DNA from: Schistosoma mansoni
Taxonomy: Eukaryota; Platyhelminthes; Trematoda; Strigeidida; Schistosomatidae
Assembly (NCBI RefSeq): GCF_000237925.1
Contig: NC_031500.1
Coordinates: forward strand, 4,957,254-5,021,253
Reading direction: 5' to 3'
Length of the DNA: 64,000 nt
Every line of letters begins with the position of its first letter. The first letter of the stretch is position 1. Position numbers and translations under genes: made by a program. The notes under the pieces were generated by a model. The model did no database searches, was not told where the DNA came from, and was given only the letters and a program-made list of their open reading frames with translations. Shown here piece after piece: positions 20,890 to 33,600 of the stretch.

Positions 20890-21970
20890 ACTATGATAAT
20901 AATAATTTATTTTGTCACATGAGGCATGCCAGTTTACAGGCAAGATCAAATTGTTCTAGATCATACAGACTTCACCTCAGTAAGTTACTCAGGTTGATGT
21001 TTTGTAAGGTAAATTGGCCATAGAATTATTAGGAACAATTACCACATATGAATGTAAATAATATTATTAAGACTCGTATTGTTAACATGACAGTTGCAGC
21101 GCTTTATGGGAGTTGCTCTGCGACATACAACTGATGGTTGAGAATAAATCCATACAAAGTTGAAGCTTCTAGAAACCGCAACCTTATGTCCTTCTGAAAC
21201 TTCTGAGGAGCTAATGGTGGCGAAGGACGAAGTCACCATACATGTTTTCGATCGCATGTCTCGAGGGTGCTGCGGAAGAGGATAAGAAAAATGAATGATG
21301 AGAAACATAGCAGAAAATGTTCATGGGTCATTTGTGGTGTAATAGTTTAGGTATGTCTAGTTAGTCTAATCCTCCTTTATTAAGGTACCTTCTAAGCAAG
21401 AGCAATCTAAAGGGTTAAAGAAAACAAGCGTAGATATGGCGTGGATGAACAAAAACTGTATAAATGGAGGTGGTTCAAAAAGAAGCTGAAAGTATAAGAT
21501 TGCGTGTAGTTATAAAACATAGTGCTGAAAACAGTATTCTGATATACAGCTATCTCCTTTTTTTCGAAGCTATTCCAGCCCATTTTTATTTTAATGGGAT
21601 TCTTAGGGTCATGAGCAGGCTTCATTTTCAGTGAACTCTCTAGTTTTGCTTGTGATAGGATTACTCCGTGGGAAGTGAAAACAATTCAAGGTTAGAAATA
21701 TAATTTAAAGAGGTACTCTGCGCGATAAACCAACACCAATAGCAATGGTTAGTGACATCCCATTTGACCGTAAGGAGATATAATTTAACAACTAATTCTG
21801 TCCTACAGATATATGGAGATTGAGGTTATCTCCCCACCATCACGTTTGCTGGTTAGTAATGCCACCCCCTCCTTCTGTGATGTTGGGCTCTCCTCCATTT
21901 GTCGTATGTATGAATATTACCTTAATCTAAGCTCCCCGTTGGAATACACTGTCACCATATTTTATGAGGT
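20890..21970 (-). repeat. Dispersed repeat family D, copy 2
   Basis: Reverse-oriented copy. The tail end (ataataataatttatt) is at about 20895, followed by gtcacatgaggcatgccagtt. It spans the point where copy 1 is interrupted, without any insertion, and so serves as an empty-site reference. Non-coding. Confidence 0.55.
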
Positions 21971-23399
21971 ATGCTAAAACGAAATGTTGGATAACCAACT
22001 AAAATCATGTCCATTAACGCTAACTAAAAGGATGTGCACCAGGTATGTTAGAAATTTAGTAAAGTGATAGCTACATGGTAAATAATAAAGAATATTAAGG
22101 GTAGCACATGGATTGTGTCAAACAGTGGCCAGCATGGCTATAGTTGTTATGCAAGAAACTTGAGCAGTGGGGCTAAGTGACCTTTTAAAGTTAATAACAG
22201 AAAATGTACAAATAAGGTGAAGATATGAATTAAATGAAGTCAAACACGTACACCTATTGGTGCACGATCACACATTTACAAATTTTTTAATCCTAGGCCT
22301 ATGGTAATGTTATGGATACGCTCTGCAGAGGAGTTAAAAACTAAGAAGAAACCGGTGCTCAGTGATTTCAGGTTAGGAGTGGTTATCTAAGTTCTTTCAG
22401 TTACTAATCTCAATAAGTTTAAATTTCCACCTCTATACCCAACTTATGTCTATCTAGAAAGCATAGAAAATAAAAAATGCAATATAGAAGGAAGGACATT
22501 GCAATGCTGTAACATTTCGCCTAAAATACTTTCTGTTTTTAACGAACCACCAGTAAGTTTCAGAACTATGCTACGCCCGAAACGCCATTGCTTCTGGTTG
22601 GAAATAAAAAAAGTAGACTTCAAAATACATGATAACATAACGGACTAAGAGCTATAAAACTGACTACTGTGAGAGATAGTAGTGGTAATTTCTACTGATT
22701 ACTCAGGATAAAGCCTATACAGTTCCAAAGATGACTATTATGGAAGTTACAGTACTCACAATGTGACTTGTGATATGTTGTATCAGGTTCATAGGTGGTC
22801 CGAACAGAAACTACCTATTTGTAACCAATCCCTTTTAGACTCTGGTACTAAAGAACCAACAACTGACTAATCCTGACCAGAATGTTAAACACGAAGCAAT
22901 TATGAAGAGTATCTATATTAGCAGCTCATGTACACATATTTGAGACGTTATAATGCTAAGAAAACAGTATGCAACTACAGAAAACCGGTCTAAACATTTA
23001 TGTAACGTTCAAATATTTTTAGGTTTGTGTCTAACCTGAAGATAACTTGTGTATTAAAGGAGCTTGAGGAACAGCATTTGTGTAGATCGTTACCGTAAGT
23101 GATTTTTTCGACGACTTGGGCCTACTCATGTTGAATGGGGGAGATAAGATCTTCTAACTTACGTTGAAGTCAAAGCTCGCTGTCAGTGCTGAACCTTGAT
23201 TATGCAATCGTGATAGCCAGAAGAAACGATTTCCTAAGTAACCTGCTTGAACGAATACTCTCAATAGGTGACCATCAATGTTTTTGTCAACATATTACAG
23301 AAATATAAGAGGGAATCCTTACTTGATCTCCTACCCATGTCAACCAGTTGAATAATCCTAAAGATGTCACAAGTCTTTGAAGTTTGACAGCGCCTTAAC
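21971..23399. other. No recognisable gene
   Basis: 1.4 kb of AT-rich DNA. I see no coding homology and no repeat shared with the rest of the window. Confidence 0.4.
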
Positions 23400-23700
23400 C
23401 AGTGACGCCAACGCAGTCAAATCAGAAGTCAAAAGCGAAGAGGTTCGGAGGTATATTTGACACAATATCAATATATTGTGAAATGATCAATGTAAGCTGA
23501 CTAGCGGATGTAGGAGATGTAAAGCAGGACGAACCCACTCGTGATCTGGTGCGGACTCATGATCGAGCGCGTTCGGCTAGGTGAGTCCACTAAAACTGAT
23601 GTGGTCAGTATCAGATACCGAAGACTTACAGAGATATTGATTTTAGGAATATATTTATGGCTACAATCCTCACTGGTCGTCCTGGATGTTAACTGTCAGT
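23400..23700 (+). repeat. Dispersed repeat family E, copy 1
   Basis: Diverged match to 61085-61400 in the same orientation. Shared phrases are gtgatctggtgcgga, the 'gatatatttga(c/t)a' to 'caatatat' block, and 'tattgattttaggaatat/tattgattttggggaatt'. Unclassified, non-coding. Confidence 0.45.
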
Positions 23701-23829
23701 GGACTTTCGTCTAACGAAGGAGCGCTTCAGCCTCAAAGACAATTTTTCCAGGGCCCACAGACTTCTTACTGGCCTTACATGTGATACAGAATTTAGAAGA
23801 GGAACGAAAAAAAGTGAGCTGCGATTCAC

Positions 23830-24371
23830 TAAGCACATTGAACAGGATAAGGACACTATGGAACGTTTCCAAGTCCAGCCACAAAATCAGTTCGAGGACT
23901 GAAATTCAAACCTTATGAAGAGAGCCTCCAGTCGCTTAACCTTTACGCGTTAGAGTATAGTCGTTTCAGAGGCTACCTTCATATGGCTTACAATGTACTT
24001 AAAACTTCTGGTCATCCCCTTAAACATATACTTAAGCTTAGTTACAATACTAACCTAAGGGGTAACAACCAGAACTGGAGACCCGACATAGCAGAACGGA
24101 CTGTAGACACAACTTCTACTCCTTAAGAGTTGTCAAATGCTGGAATTTGTTGCCGACTGAGCCAGTCTAAGCGACTTCACAGGAGTCCTTTAACAGGAAA
24201 CGACCAATTCTTAAGGACTAAGGATAACCTATTATTATAATTTACCAATTTCCTTTTTTTCCTCTATTGTCGTTAATATACCTGGGTTCTTGCCTGGAGG
24301 TATTGGTGATCCACTGCTACTAGACACGGAAGCCCGTTAAGTGAAAGCTTCTATTCCGTTCACAACCATCT
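23830..24371 (+). mobile_element. CR1-A LINE 3'-end fragment
   Basis: 5'-truncated relative of the intact LINE, matching its last ~530 bp (for example gaaattcaaaccttatgaag, and ggtattggtgatccactgct in the 3' UTR). It carries several substitutions and stops relative to the intact ORF2 C-terminus. It ends at about accatctgaac, consistent with the LINE's short 3' repeat unit. It lies about 220 bp upstream of TMA7. Confidence 0.75.
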
Positions 24372-24575
24372 GAACACATCGATACATAACAGTGGAAGAA
24401 ATAGTCAGTGCCAGTAATAACACAAATGTAAGATTAAAACAACCCGACAATAGAAAGAGAAGTTGGCAGATAAAGGTTCCTAATACGTTGAATACAAACA
24501 AGCGAAAAATAGACAAATCCAAATCCACCAATAGGGAAGAAGCTAGCCATGTACACATGTGGGCGCTGCTTTTAA

Positions 24576-24782
<207 letters not shown>

Positions 24783-24966
24783 ACATTTGAGAGAAAATGT
24801 TTTGTGATTCTGTAAATTGTGTGCATCTACAGTCAGAACTTAAACATTATTTCCCACTGACAAAAGAATATATAAACTGTACTGGCTTTGTGTATTTCGT
24901 CAATAATTCGTAATTTACTATATGGTTTTGTTTTTCCATAGTATGTCATTAACTAGCATTGGTCTA

Positions 24967-25490
24967 ATTTATTTATTTAAACATATAAAGATTGGTACAA
25001 GGGGACGCAAAATATATATGCACCGCTCAAACCACTCTATTTGTGCGAGGGCTGGAATATTGAGCGGGTGCCCAAACCGACGTAGGTGGTTTTCTTGAGC
25101 GGACACTATCCAAGTCTTTGACCCACAGGTCTAATCCATAAGGCGGTGGAGCAACAATAGGAGATACAGTCTCATGGTAGTCGATGGCCAACAGTAGGTT
25201 TATACTTCATTTGTTCTCTCAGGATCCTGGAGGCCATGTGCACCATTGGCTTGGAATCAGGGTTTTCAAACTCCCTTAGGTGGGTCCTCTATATCCATTG
25301 ACTCACTTAAAGCGCCGGATATTCGCTTTCCGTCCTCACAACTTCGTAAAATCACCCCCACGGCGAGGACTTTTCTAGGAGTGTCTGCATACGCTAGACC
25401 ATGTGAGAGCATCTCGAGATGGAGAGCTGACTCCCTCCACCGCCTGCCGTGTCAGAGTACTTGTAGGTTGTAATTAGCATACATATTGTT
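24967..25490 (-). repeat. Short retroposon family A, copy on minus strand
   Basis: The reverse complement reads from ...tctcaca tgg through atggtgcacatgg and the ttgtaccaatctttatatg end to an AAATAAATAAAT tail at 24967-24985. It lacks the internal duplication seen at 976-1585, so it gives the simpler unit of about 500 bp. Non-coding. Confidence 0.6.
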
Positions 25491-25619
25491 AGTACTTTTT
25501 GTCGTATTTCTCTGTAGAATTTTATTACTTCTCTCAGAATACAAAATGTCACGTTTGTATCCTTTGCCTTCCGGTATTTATGGCTTTGCTCTTTCTAGTG
25601 TGCTGTAAAGACCCCTGGT

Positions 25620-26180
25620 AGCGTATATCTTCTGAAATATTTTCTGGTGATGATGTGAAGCTATTGGGGACGTTTCGGGCTTAAGGGAACTTAAATACTT
25701 CATGACGATCTGGTTCGTTTTCGAGGTCGGGAAATTACCAATGGATTAACTCTCAACTTCGTAGAGTAGCCTGTCTGTGGGATGTTGCGAACCTCACATC
25801 GTCCAGATATTTCAATAGCGCTGTCGTTAATTCTTAATTGGCTTCGAAGTTCGGAAAGGTAGTTTTCATCCACTTTGCAAGGATAATATTACTTGAGAGC
25901 GCCATTAGGTTAGCTTGACTTTTGAAGCTCAAATTGTACCAAGAATTCCCAAAAACAACTTTTCATCTCAATATAAAATAGTCAGTAGTGATTTCATGAT
26001 AACCTATAGTATCGTTAATGTCCTTGGACGTCATACGAACCACTCTTTACATGGACTTGAGGGGGGCTACTGGAAGTTCGGATTGTAGTCACTAACTACC
26101 ATTTGAGAATAATCAGCGGTTAGAATTCTTTACCGTTTGGACTGGTACAAGGGACTTATTTAAATGATGTTCTCCCGACT
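25620..26180 (+). pseudogene. Heavily degraded CR1 LINE reverse transcriptase
   Basis: Traces of two CR1-A landmarks in plus orientation: a GDDVKLL-type box near 25645 (compare FADDVKLW) and GDFMITYSIVNVLGRH near 25990 (compare GDLLMTYSILNTSGH). Many stops and shifts. An old fragment. Confidence 0.45.
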
Positions 26181-27195
26181 TAGCATTTTATCTCACCCTG
26201 ATTTGCCATGGATTTCAGTTCTGCAAAGTCCTACGTTGATGCTTAACTGATATGAAAATGTAGGACGTTCTTAGACTGTCAATCCATTTCTCCAGACTTC
26301 TTCAAATGGTTTACAACACTTTTTAGCCGATGACTAGTCACCCGCATCCAGCAGTACAAATTTGGACGAACGAGTAATTAGTGCTATAAGTCTTTTTGGT
26401 CTCTACAGCTGAGTACCATACGTATTGTCCAAACTCGTTTAGTTTAGGTAGTGATTCAGTGTGTCGACGGCACTACTGGAACCAATTAAGGCCACCTCTA
26501 TGGTTAACTCGTCGTACAACCATTCTGCCGTGTTACCAAAAGTAAATTTCCTAAAAACGTAATTAAGAACTTCTTGACCACGTGTAAATAAACTGAAACT
26601 TCACGGAAGTTACTGTGGTCGTTTTCAGGGACTTTGTTTCTCATAGGTTCCGTCCAACCATACAAGCTTTTCACAAATTTGAGCTCATAAAACAGTCACA
26701 TATGTTTCTGACAGTTGATACTAATCTTCAGTCAATTTCGCTGTAGTAACTTACGCTAGGAGCTAAACAATGCTTGGTATCGCTCAAAGGTTATTTTCAC
26801 TACGGTACAAACCTTGGTGAGATAGTACGATGACATGACAGTCCATGTAGTGTTCCCTTTCCCTTCAAACACTGGTTACTTGTTGAAAAGATATCTCGCC
26901 TGTGATTGCAAGGATATTCGTTTTGCAACTTTTACGTTACAAAGCGGATGCGCCGCCAAAATACCTCCATTTGGGAACGCTGGTTCCAAACTTGAGTGTC
27001 GTGTACAGAGCCAGGATTCTGTCATCGACCTGCCTCAGGATGGCAAAATATTATAATACAGTCAACAATGGTAAGGGGGTAGGTAGTTTAGTCTTTTCCT
27101 TTCCGGTTTGGCATCCAATGATATGTATGGGCGTGATCATATCTTAGAGAGGTAAGTGAACATACTACGCTCCCGAATGCTCCAAATAAACAGCC
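26181..27195. other. No recognisable gene
   Basis: About 1 kb without convincing homology. Short open frames around 26835-27147 overlap each other in different frames and look random. Confidence 0.4.
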
Positions 27196-27270
27196 TGTTT
27201 TATTTATTTATTTAATCACATACATATTGGTACAAAGGACACCGGATACATATGCGCCTGCTAAGTGAAC
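27196..27270 (-). repeat. Short retroposon family A, tail fragment
   Basis: tttatttatttaatcacata followed by ttggtacaaagg is the reverse complement of the family A 3' end (ccttgtaccaa ... aaataaataaa). Only the last ~75 bp are recognisable. Confidence 0.45.
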
Positions 27271-27639
27271 TTGGCACACATCCACAGTCAATACATGGTG
27301 AAGCACGTCCGTAACATGTAATGTCACATAGTCTTACAGTTCGGTGCTAAAAAACGATGTAGCAAACAATATTATTCAATACTGATTCGATAGAAATTGT
27401 TGGAGGACGATGATGAATGTATTTACCCGCAATAATACAGCTAACTTTTGATTATTAGACTTACTGATAGTAAGGTGACTAATCTCGTAGACAGCTTGGG
27501 GTCAATTTCGTTACAAGAAAGAAAAAAATGTACAGTCAGTTAGTGTCAAGAAGACCTCTGTCCAGGTGTAAGGTGTATTTTGATACAAAGTAACATTATG
27601 TACATAGTCGACCAATATCCAGTCTTAATATTTGTTTTA

Positions 27640-30600
27640 TTAACGCCTTTTATTAACCTTGGATCGGCAATTTAGTTTTCTCAGGTCTTGGCTATTACTT
27701 CCATAATTTCTACCTGGCCGCTGATCACGAATTTCTTTGTAAAATTGACGACCTGCACGGTTTTTCTGACGTCGTATAGCTCTGTCCATACTTCTTTTTT
27801 GTCTTGACGTCAAGGTCTGGACTGGTTCCTTTGAAGTTTTTATGGCTTTAACATTAACATCATTAGTGTTTAGATCGTAGTTGAGTAGTTTACTTGATTC
27901 CAACTCTCCATCACTCTAAAATAATACAGAAAACAAAGTGTTGATCAAGATAAATATAGGCGAGGGGTAAGGACGAACTTCTCGATATAGTATAAACAGG
28001 GCAGCTGAACGACGTGGAAATTGACATGATCCGTACAACAAGTACATGTAAAGCTATTACATTAGTTTAACAGTAGCAAAATATAAGGTTATTTTCTGCA
28101 CATTGTACTAATGGAAATAGAGTATCTAAGACAAGTATTTCCCGAAAGCAGGAAACTAATAAGATTCAGTAACAGCAACCATGGGTAGCCATTCGAGCTA
28201 ATTATTTGTAAATTAGGATGTGAATGTACTAAGACATGTGATTCTCGAAGTGACATTGTTTTGAGCCAGAGGATTCGTCGAAACAATCAAGTTCAATATA
28301 AATACAATACAGGTGAAGGTCGGTAGTGATTCCCTTACAAACAATAAATCTTATGAAGCTACTCCGTACAATTTATAGTTCTTTTTAAAGAGCGTGGTTT
28401 ACATTACACGAGTCATTAAACTACCTAATGAAAGCTGATAATAGGGGAAATGAACTTACACAGTCTGTCTCGGATAAATCTTCTGTGAAACCGGTATCAG
28501 TAGAAGAAATCACATCAGTAATGGATTGATCCTTATCTGGTACGTCCACTGATAAGTCCTATTAATCGGAACAAAGTAATTTAAACAAGGCAAGTATATT
28601 ACAGAATGACGCCTAATGTTAAAGGTATGAGGTCACTTCATTAACTAAATCACAAATACCATCTCTTTGCTATAACATAGCTGTTATTACTTACAAGCCT
28701 ACTTTAGGTTTCACGAATATTTCATCTTATCAACAGTAACAGACAAAAGCCCGTTTGTTTTTATGAGTAATTGAAATTATACTTCAAGCTTGGTACATCC
28801 CATTGTATCCGTTACAACTGGTTCTTTCTTTCAACTGATTTTTATAACAGGGAGCGGAATAGTTAGTAGATTGTTATTTGATTATTTCAGTGAGATTAAT
28901 AATTTGAAATTTTTATTGGTTTTTGTACTTCAGGTAGGGGAAACTGTATGTAAGTTTGAAAGCCCCTTAGCATCACTTCGCTTAACTAGGAAAATACCGG
29001 ACGGAATTCGAATCTAGTAGCCTGTTTTTTCTTTCTCTCTAAATTAACAACATTTTATCGGGTTTAATAAAGCATAGTCTTGTCTTTGTTTTATTCTGTC
29101 CATAGTGTCAAGAGTTGGACTAATTATTCAAAACGATAAATTATGTTTAGAAACTTGAAAGAAATTTCTTTCGATGGTAATATGTATTAAAAGAAGCGAA
29201 GGCACGTAGAATCATTCTACTGCAAGGAATACAGGTATCAGGTCAGAAAATGGGGTTGATTTACAACAATAAATTTTTATGCTTTACTCTTATTGAAATC
29301 CCAACGCATTTACGTTTAGTATCTCCACTACTCACTTGTTAACTCCATCGTAAAATAGGTTTATTAGTCTATAAAACATAAGATATTTCTCTTTTCCATT
29401 ACGCAGTCTTCTCGTTTATAACTCCTCACTGGTTTATGTGGGAATGTGGGAGTTCGGACACAAACAACGGTCCTAATTTCTATCTTTATTAAACTGTGAG
29501 AAATCATCAATATTAATGTAAATGTAAAATGTAGTAATAACAAGATATTATTGGGTACAAATTTTTATAATACCTTGACGATTTCTTCTGAATATTCATC
29601 GATAACATCATTCTGTTTAAGTTCTTCCGCCTCCATAGGTGGTTTGACAAAGTAGGGTAGTCGACCACGTTGAAAGTCATTCAGTACACGCTTAGCAGTC
29701 GTGTTTAAATCCGGCTCACCAGCCTAGTTAGTCCGGAAAAGATATATAAAGATAATGTAGGTGGAAGACAAAGTTAATTTCAACACCGAGTAGATTTTGC
29801 ATAATCACAGTCTATATGTGTGAAATATCCTGCACAAGTGTAGAGCGATTTCAGAGGATTTTATGGGAAATTCCGGTAATACTTCAGGGCTTTCACAAGT
29901 TTTGATGGTCACTGTTCTAAAGAAGGTTATGAGCATTATTTACAATGTTTTAATATTGGTTTATATATGTGAAATCGCTTCAATATATCACTCCATGTAA
30001 TTCGTCTATTGATAGAGTTATAACTTGACCAGAATTCTTGTCGTATCTTTATCATTTTTATTATTATGGGAAAATAGTGCTCTAAAAGTAACAGGAAGCA
30101 GAAACCAAACAACTAGGTTCGCCAGCTATAATGTAAGTATAATCTTCCACTGTGTTTCATGTGCACGAAAATCAAAGTAGATATCAGACAAACATAATAG
30201 ACGATAATAATTTAAAGTTAAGAGTTAAAACAAGATTATACAATATACTCGGAAAGAAACCATTGGATTCAGAAAATTACTGTTCTAAGACAACAGAACT
30301 GGTGTTTGGAAGTGAATGTCAGTTGGTTGGCCATGAGCAACGTAGAAGCTGTCACATATGTGTATTCGTTTAAGCTACCGTACCATATCAACAAAGTAAG
30401 ATGAGATTATCAAGACAAACGCCAAAGTAATAGAAGTAGTAACAATATCAGTGGTAATAAAAAAGATAAGGGTGTAGACAATACGATTCAAAAAGAATTT
30501 GCTGAAAGAAGGGAAATAAGATAATTTTGAAATCCAAGATCTGAACGAAAACAAAGAGTGAATTCATCAACACCACTGCAACCAATTCTCAGTCATATCA

Positions 30601-33600
30601 CTTTGCGCCTCTAAACATTGATAACGACAATTGCAAGGACCCCAAACCAGATAGTCTATACCTAACAATATGTCTTTGTCCGACAACCAATATCTTCGTG
30701 AACTGACAACAACTTTTGGTTTTGTCGTCCCGACTGAAAAACTCTTTGTTCTTTCATACTTAAAAAGTAAGTATCATAGTACCACAATCACATTACTAAT
30801 TAAGGGAAAAATGTTAATTAGAAAGTTGGGCGTCATAAATGAACAGTATTAAGTGACATGTATCATAAAGATCGGATTTCATAATAGGTTAATGAACTGA
30901 CTAGACACATATTATACAAAATGATAACAATTTTCCAATTACCTTTAGTAATTTACCACTTTGTCGAGCTAAGGTTTCTAAAAACAATTCTGGATAGTCA
31001 TTCCATAATAAAGGTTTAGTAGAGGATTCTGATAAAGTTGAATTAATATCCTTACTACTTTCATTATTTGCTTCATTATCCATAATTTGCTTTTGCAAAT
31101 AATTCTGAACATCGTTAGATGACAATGGTGGTAGATTATACTTGGCTTGTAGGAATTCTGGTTTAACACGTTCCAATACATCACGAATATACAGATCAGG
31201 CTGCTGTAAGTATTCTACTCTCACCTATAGGAAAAAACATTAGTGTACAGTGAAAGAACATTGAATTTATGAGCGGTAGGACATAACATCTAAAACATTT
31301 CATGTAATCTCATTTATCGAACATGTCATGGCACTAAGTTTATTAACTCATTTACATACTTAGTACAATGCGAAACTCTCAGGACAAAACATTTCAACAA
31401 GTTCCTCAGTCTTCATGTAATATATATATATACTTTCGTACAGGGATAGTTACCGACTAAGATTAAAGCACTTTTTTAAATGTCTTAGTGGTGACTGATC
31501 ACTAGTTCTTCAATGAAAACTTCACCATAATTTTCAGATCACTTGCATGTGTTTCAGTAAACTGTGTATATTGAATATGGTACTGTTACAAGTCACCTAA
31601 AACTCTTCGTAAACATTTTAAAAGCTAGGAAAAATTTCAAAGATAAACTGACAAGTCAGAGTTTTTCGGAAAATTACACAATCAATCTGTAAAGGAAAAT
31701 TATANNNNNNNNNNNNNNNNNNNNNNNNNNNNNNNNNNNNNNNNNNNNNNNNNNNNNNNNNNNNNNNNNNNNNNNNNNNNNNNNNNNNNNNNNNNNNNNN
31801 NNNNNNNNNNNNNNNNNNNNNNNNNNNNNNNNNNNNNNNNNNNNNNNNNNNNNNNNNNNNNNNNNNNNNNNNNNNNNNNNNNNNNNNNNNNNNNNNNNNN
31901 NNNNTAGCTTCAATTGACTCACGCTTTCAACTATGATAAATACTAAATCTCCACAAAACCCCTTCTATAATTAATATATATATATATATATTAAATGGAA
32001 TCTTCATTTACAAAAGGGGGTAACATGTGAACGTATTCATCAGAAAAGATGTTTTAGGATAGGTTAGCCTTTACAACCTGTTCATCGCATACTATATGTA
32101 CTGGATACGGTATTTGTTATAACTTGTGGCCGAGTGGATGCCTTGCTAACGTATGATGTGATACGATCGCCAATCAAACGGCAGCGAATTATCGATTGGA
32201 ACAGTGACACACGAAAACTACGAGCAGTCTGGAGTGCTTATCGGTCCTGCTTTCTGCCTAGCCCAGCCAGTTAAGTCCAGAACAGCCTCTATGGTATGAA
32301 TCATTATATTTCAAACATAATGAGTTTATATACCAATCAAACTGACCACATCGTACCATAAAATAGAAAATAACATTTTTACAAGATTTGGCCAAATGTG
32401 GCTGTGAATAGGGGGAACAGTAATTAATGGATAGGGGATAATTCATGAATGGTAAATCATATAACAATAGTTTATAGTTCAAAATAAAGTTTATGATAAG
32501 GGGAACATGAATCTGAATAGTCAACTTATTTAGCGATTATACGATAAAAAATATATGCATGATATTGGTTCATAAATAGATCCCAAAGTTACCATTCATT
32601 ATCCTTATCGGGACATAACAGTATTCTAGGGCTTCTACACATTTATTTGTGTGCATGGATTCTAATGTGCCTGCCTGTCTCGTCTATTTCCCGACCGTTG
32701 CTGCTACCTTGACGTGGTGGTTGGGCTTGCCTATCGTGATGAAGCAATCGAGCTATGCTGGTTGGAACAATCGTTCCTCGAGGTCCTACCATTCCAGACA
32801 GGTCGGTTGAAGAGCAGTAAGACTAAAAGCAGCAATCCCAAGGTCCGAAGGCGAAGTCGTACTGCCGACTGTACAGAGGTGTGACGGCAGTAAGATGTTT
32901 CCTTCAGACAACTAGCATGACAGAGATGCTGCCTTCCCACGAGGAGGGGTGGAGTTAGAAAAGGTCGACCCTAAAAATGCACACCTCGCCTTATCCCACG
33001 GATTTCTGTCTCCGGCGGTAAGGTCCTTTGAAGAACGGAGCTAACACGTCAAAAATCCCCCACAAAAAGGCCGTGCGTGACCGGCCACAAGCAGTTGTCC
33101 CTTGGGCACTGCGGTCACGCTCCCAAGTCGTTAAGACCAACACTAATCCAACTTCCTTTTCAGGTCCCTCAAGAAATACCCTTCCACGGTGTGGGCAGCC
33201 GGGAAGTGATATTAGCCCTCATACCCGTAACAGCACACGAGACCAAGTTGGTCACATTCAAACCCTTCCTACTCCTAATAACTCTCTTATCTCCACGACT
33301 AACCCTTCCCACGTCCTTTTATCACCTCACATCGCTAGGGCAAACGATTCAAGTACACGGAACGTTATTCCTGGTCTCCTGAAACCACGCTCTAAACTAC
33401 ATGTAGGAACTTTTAATGTCCGAACATTGTGCCAAATAGGACAACAGGCTTCCTTAGCTAGGACTCTAGAATCTTATACCATCGATGTGTGCTGCGTCTC
33501 CGAAACGCGCATACAGGATCAGAGTGGCGTCATTCATTTGACCTCACCATATCAAAATAAAGAACCATCTCGATACACGCTTCGTGCATCTGGAAGCCCT

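Noticed and set aside
26835-27147. Overlapping open frames 73 and 81 codons long
   Set aside because: Two different frames over the same DNA, with no homology and no splice-supported extension.
30152-30373. 73-codon open frame within GNL2 intron 10
   Set aside because: No domain recognised and antisense to the gene. Probably chance.
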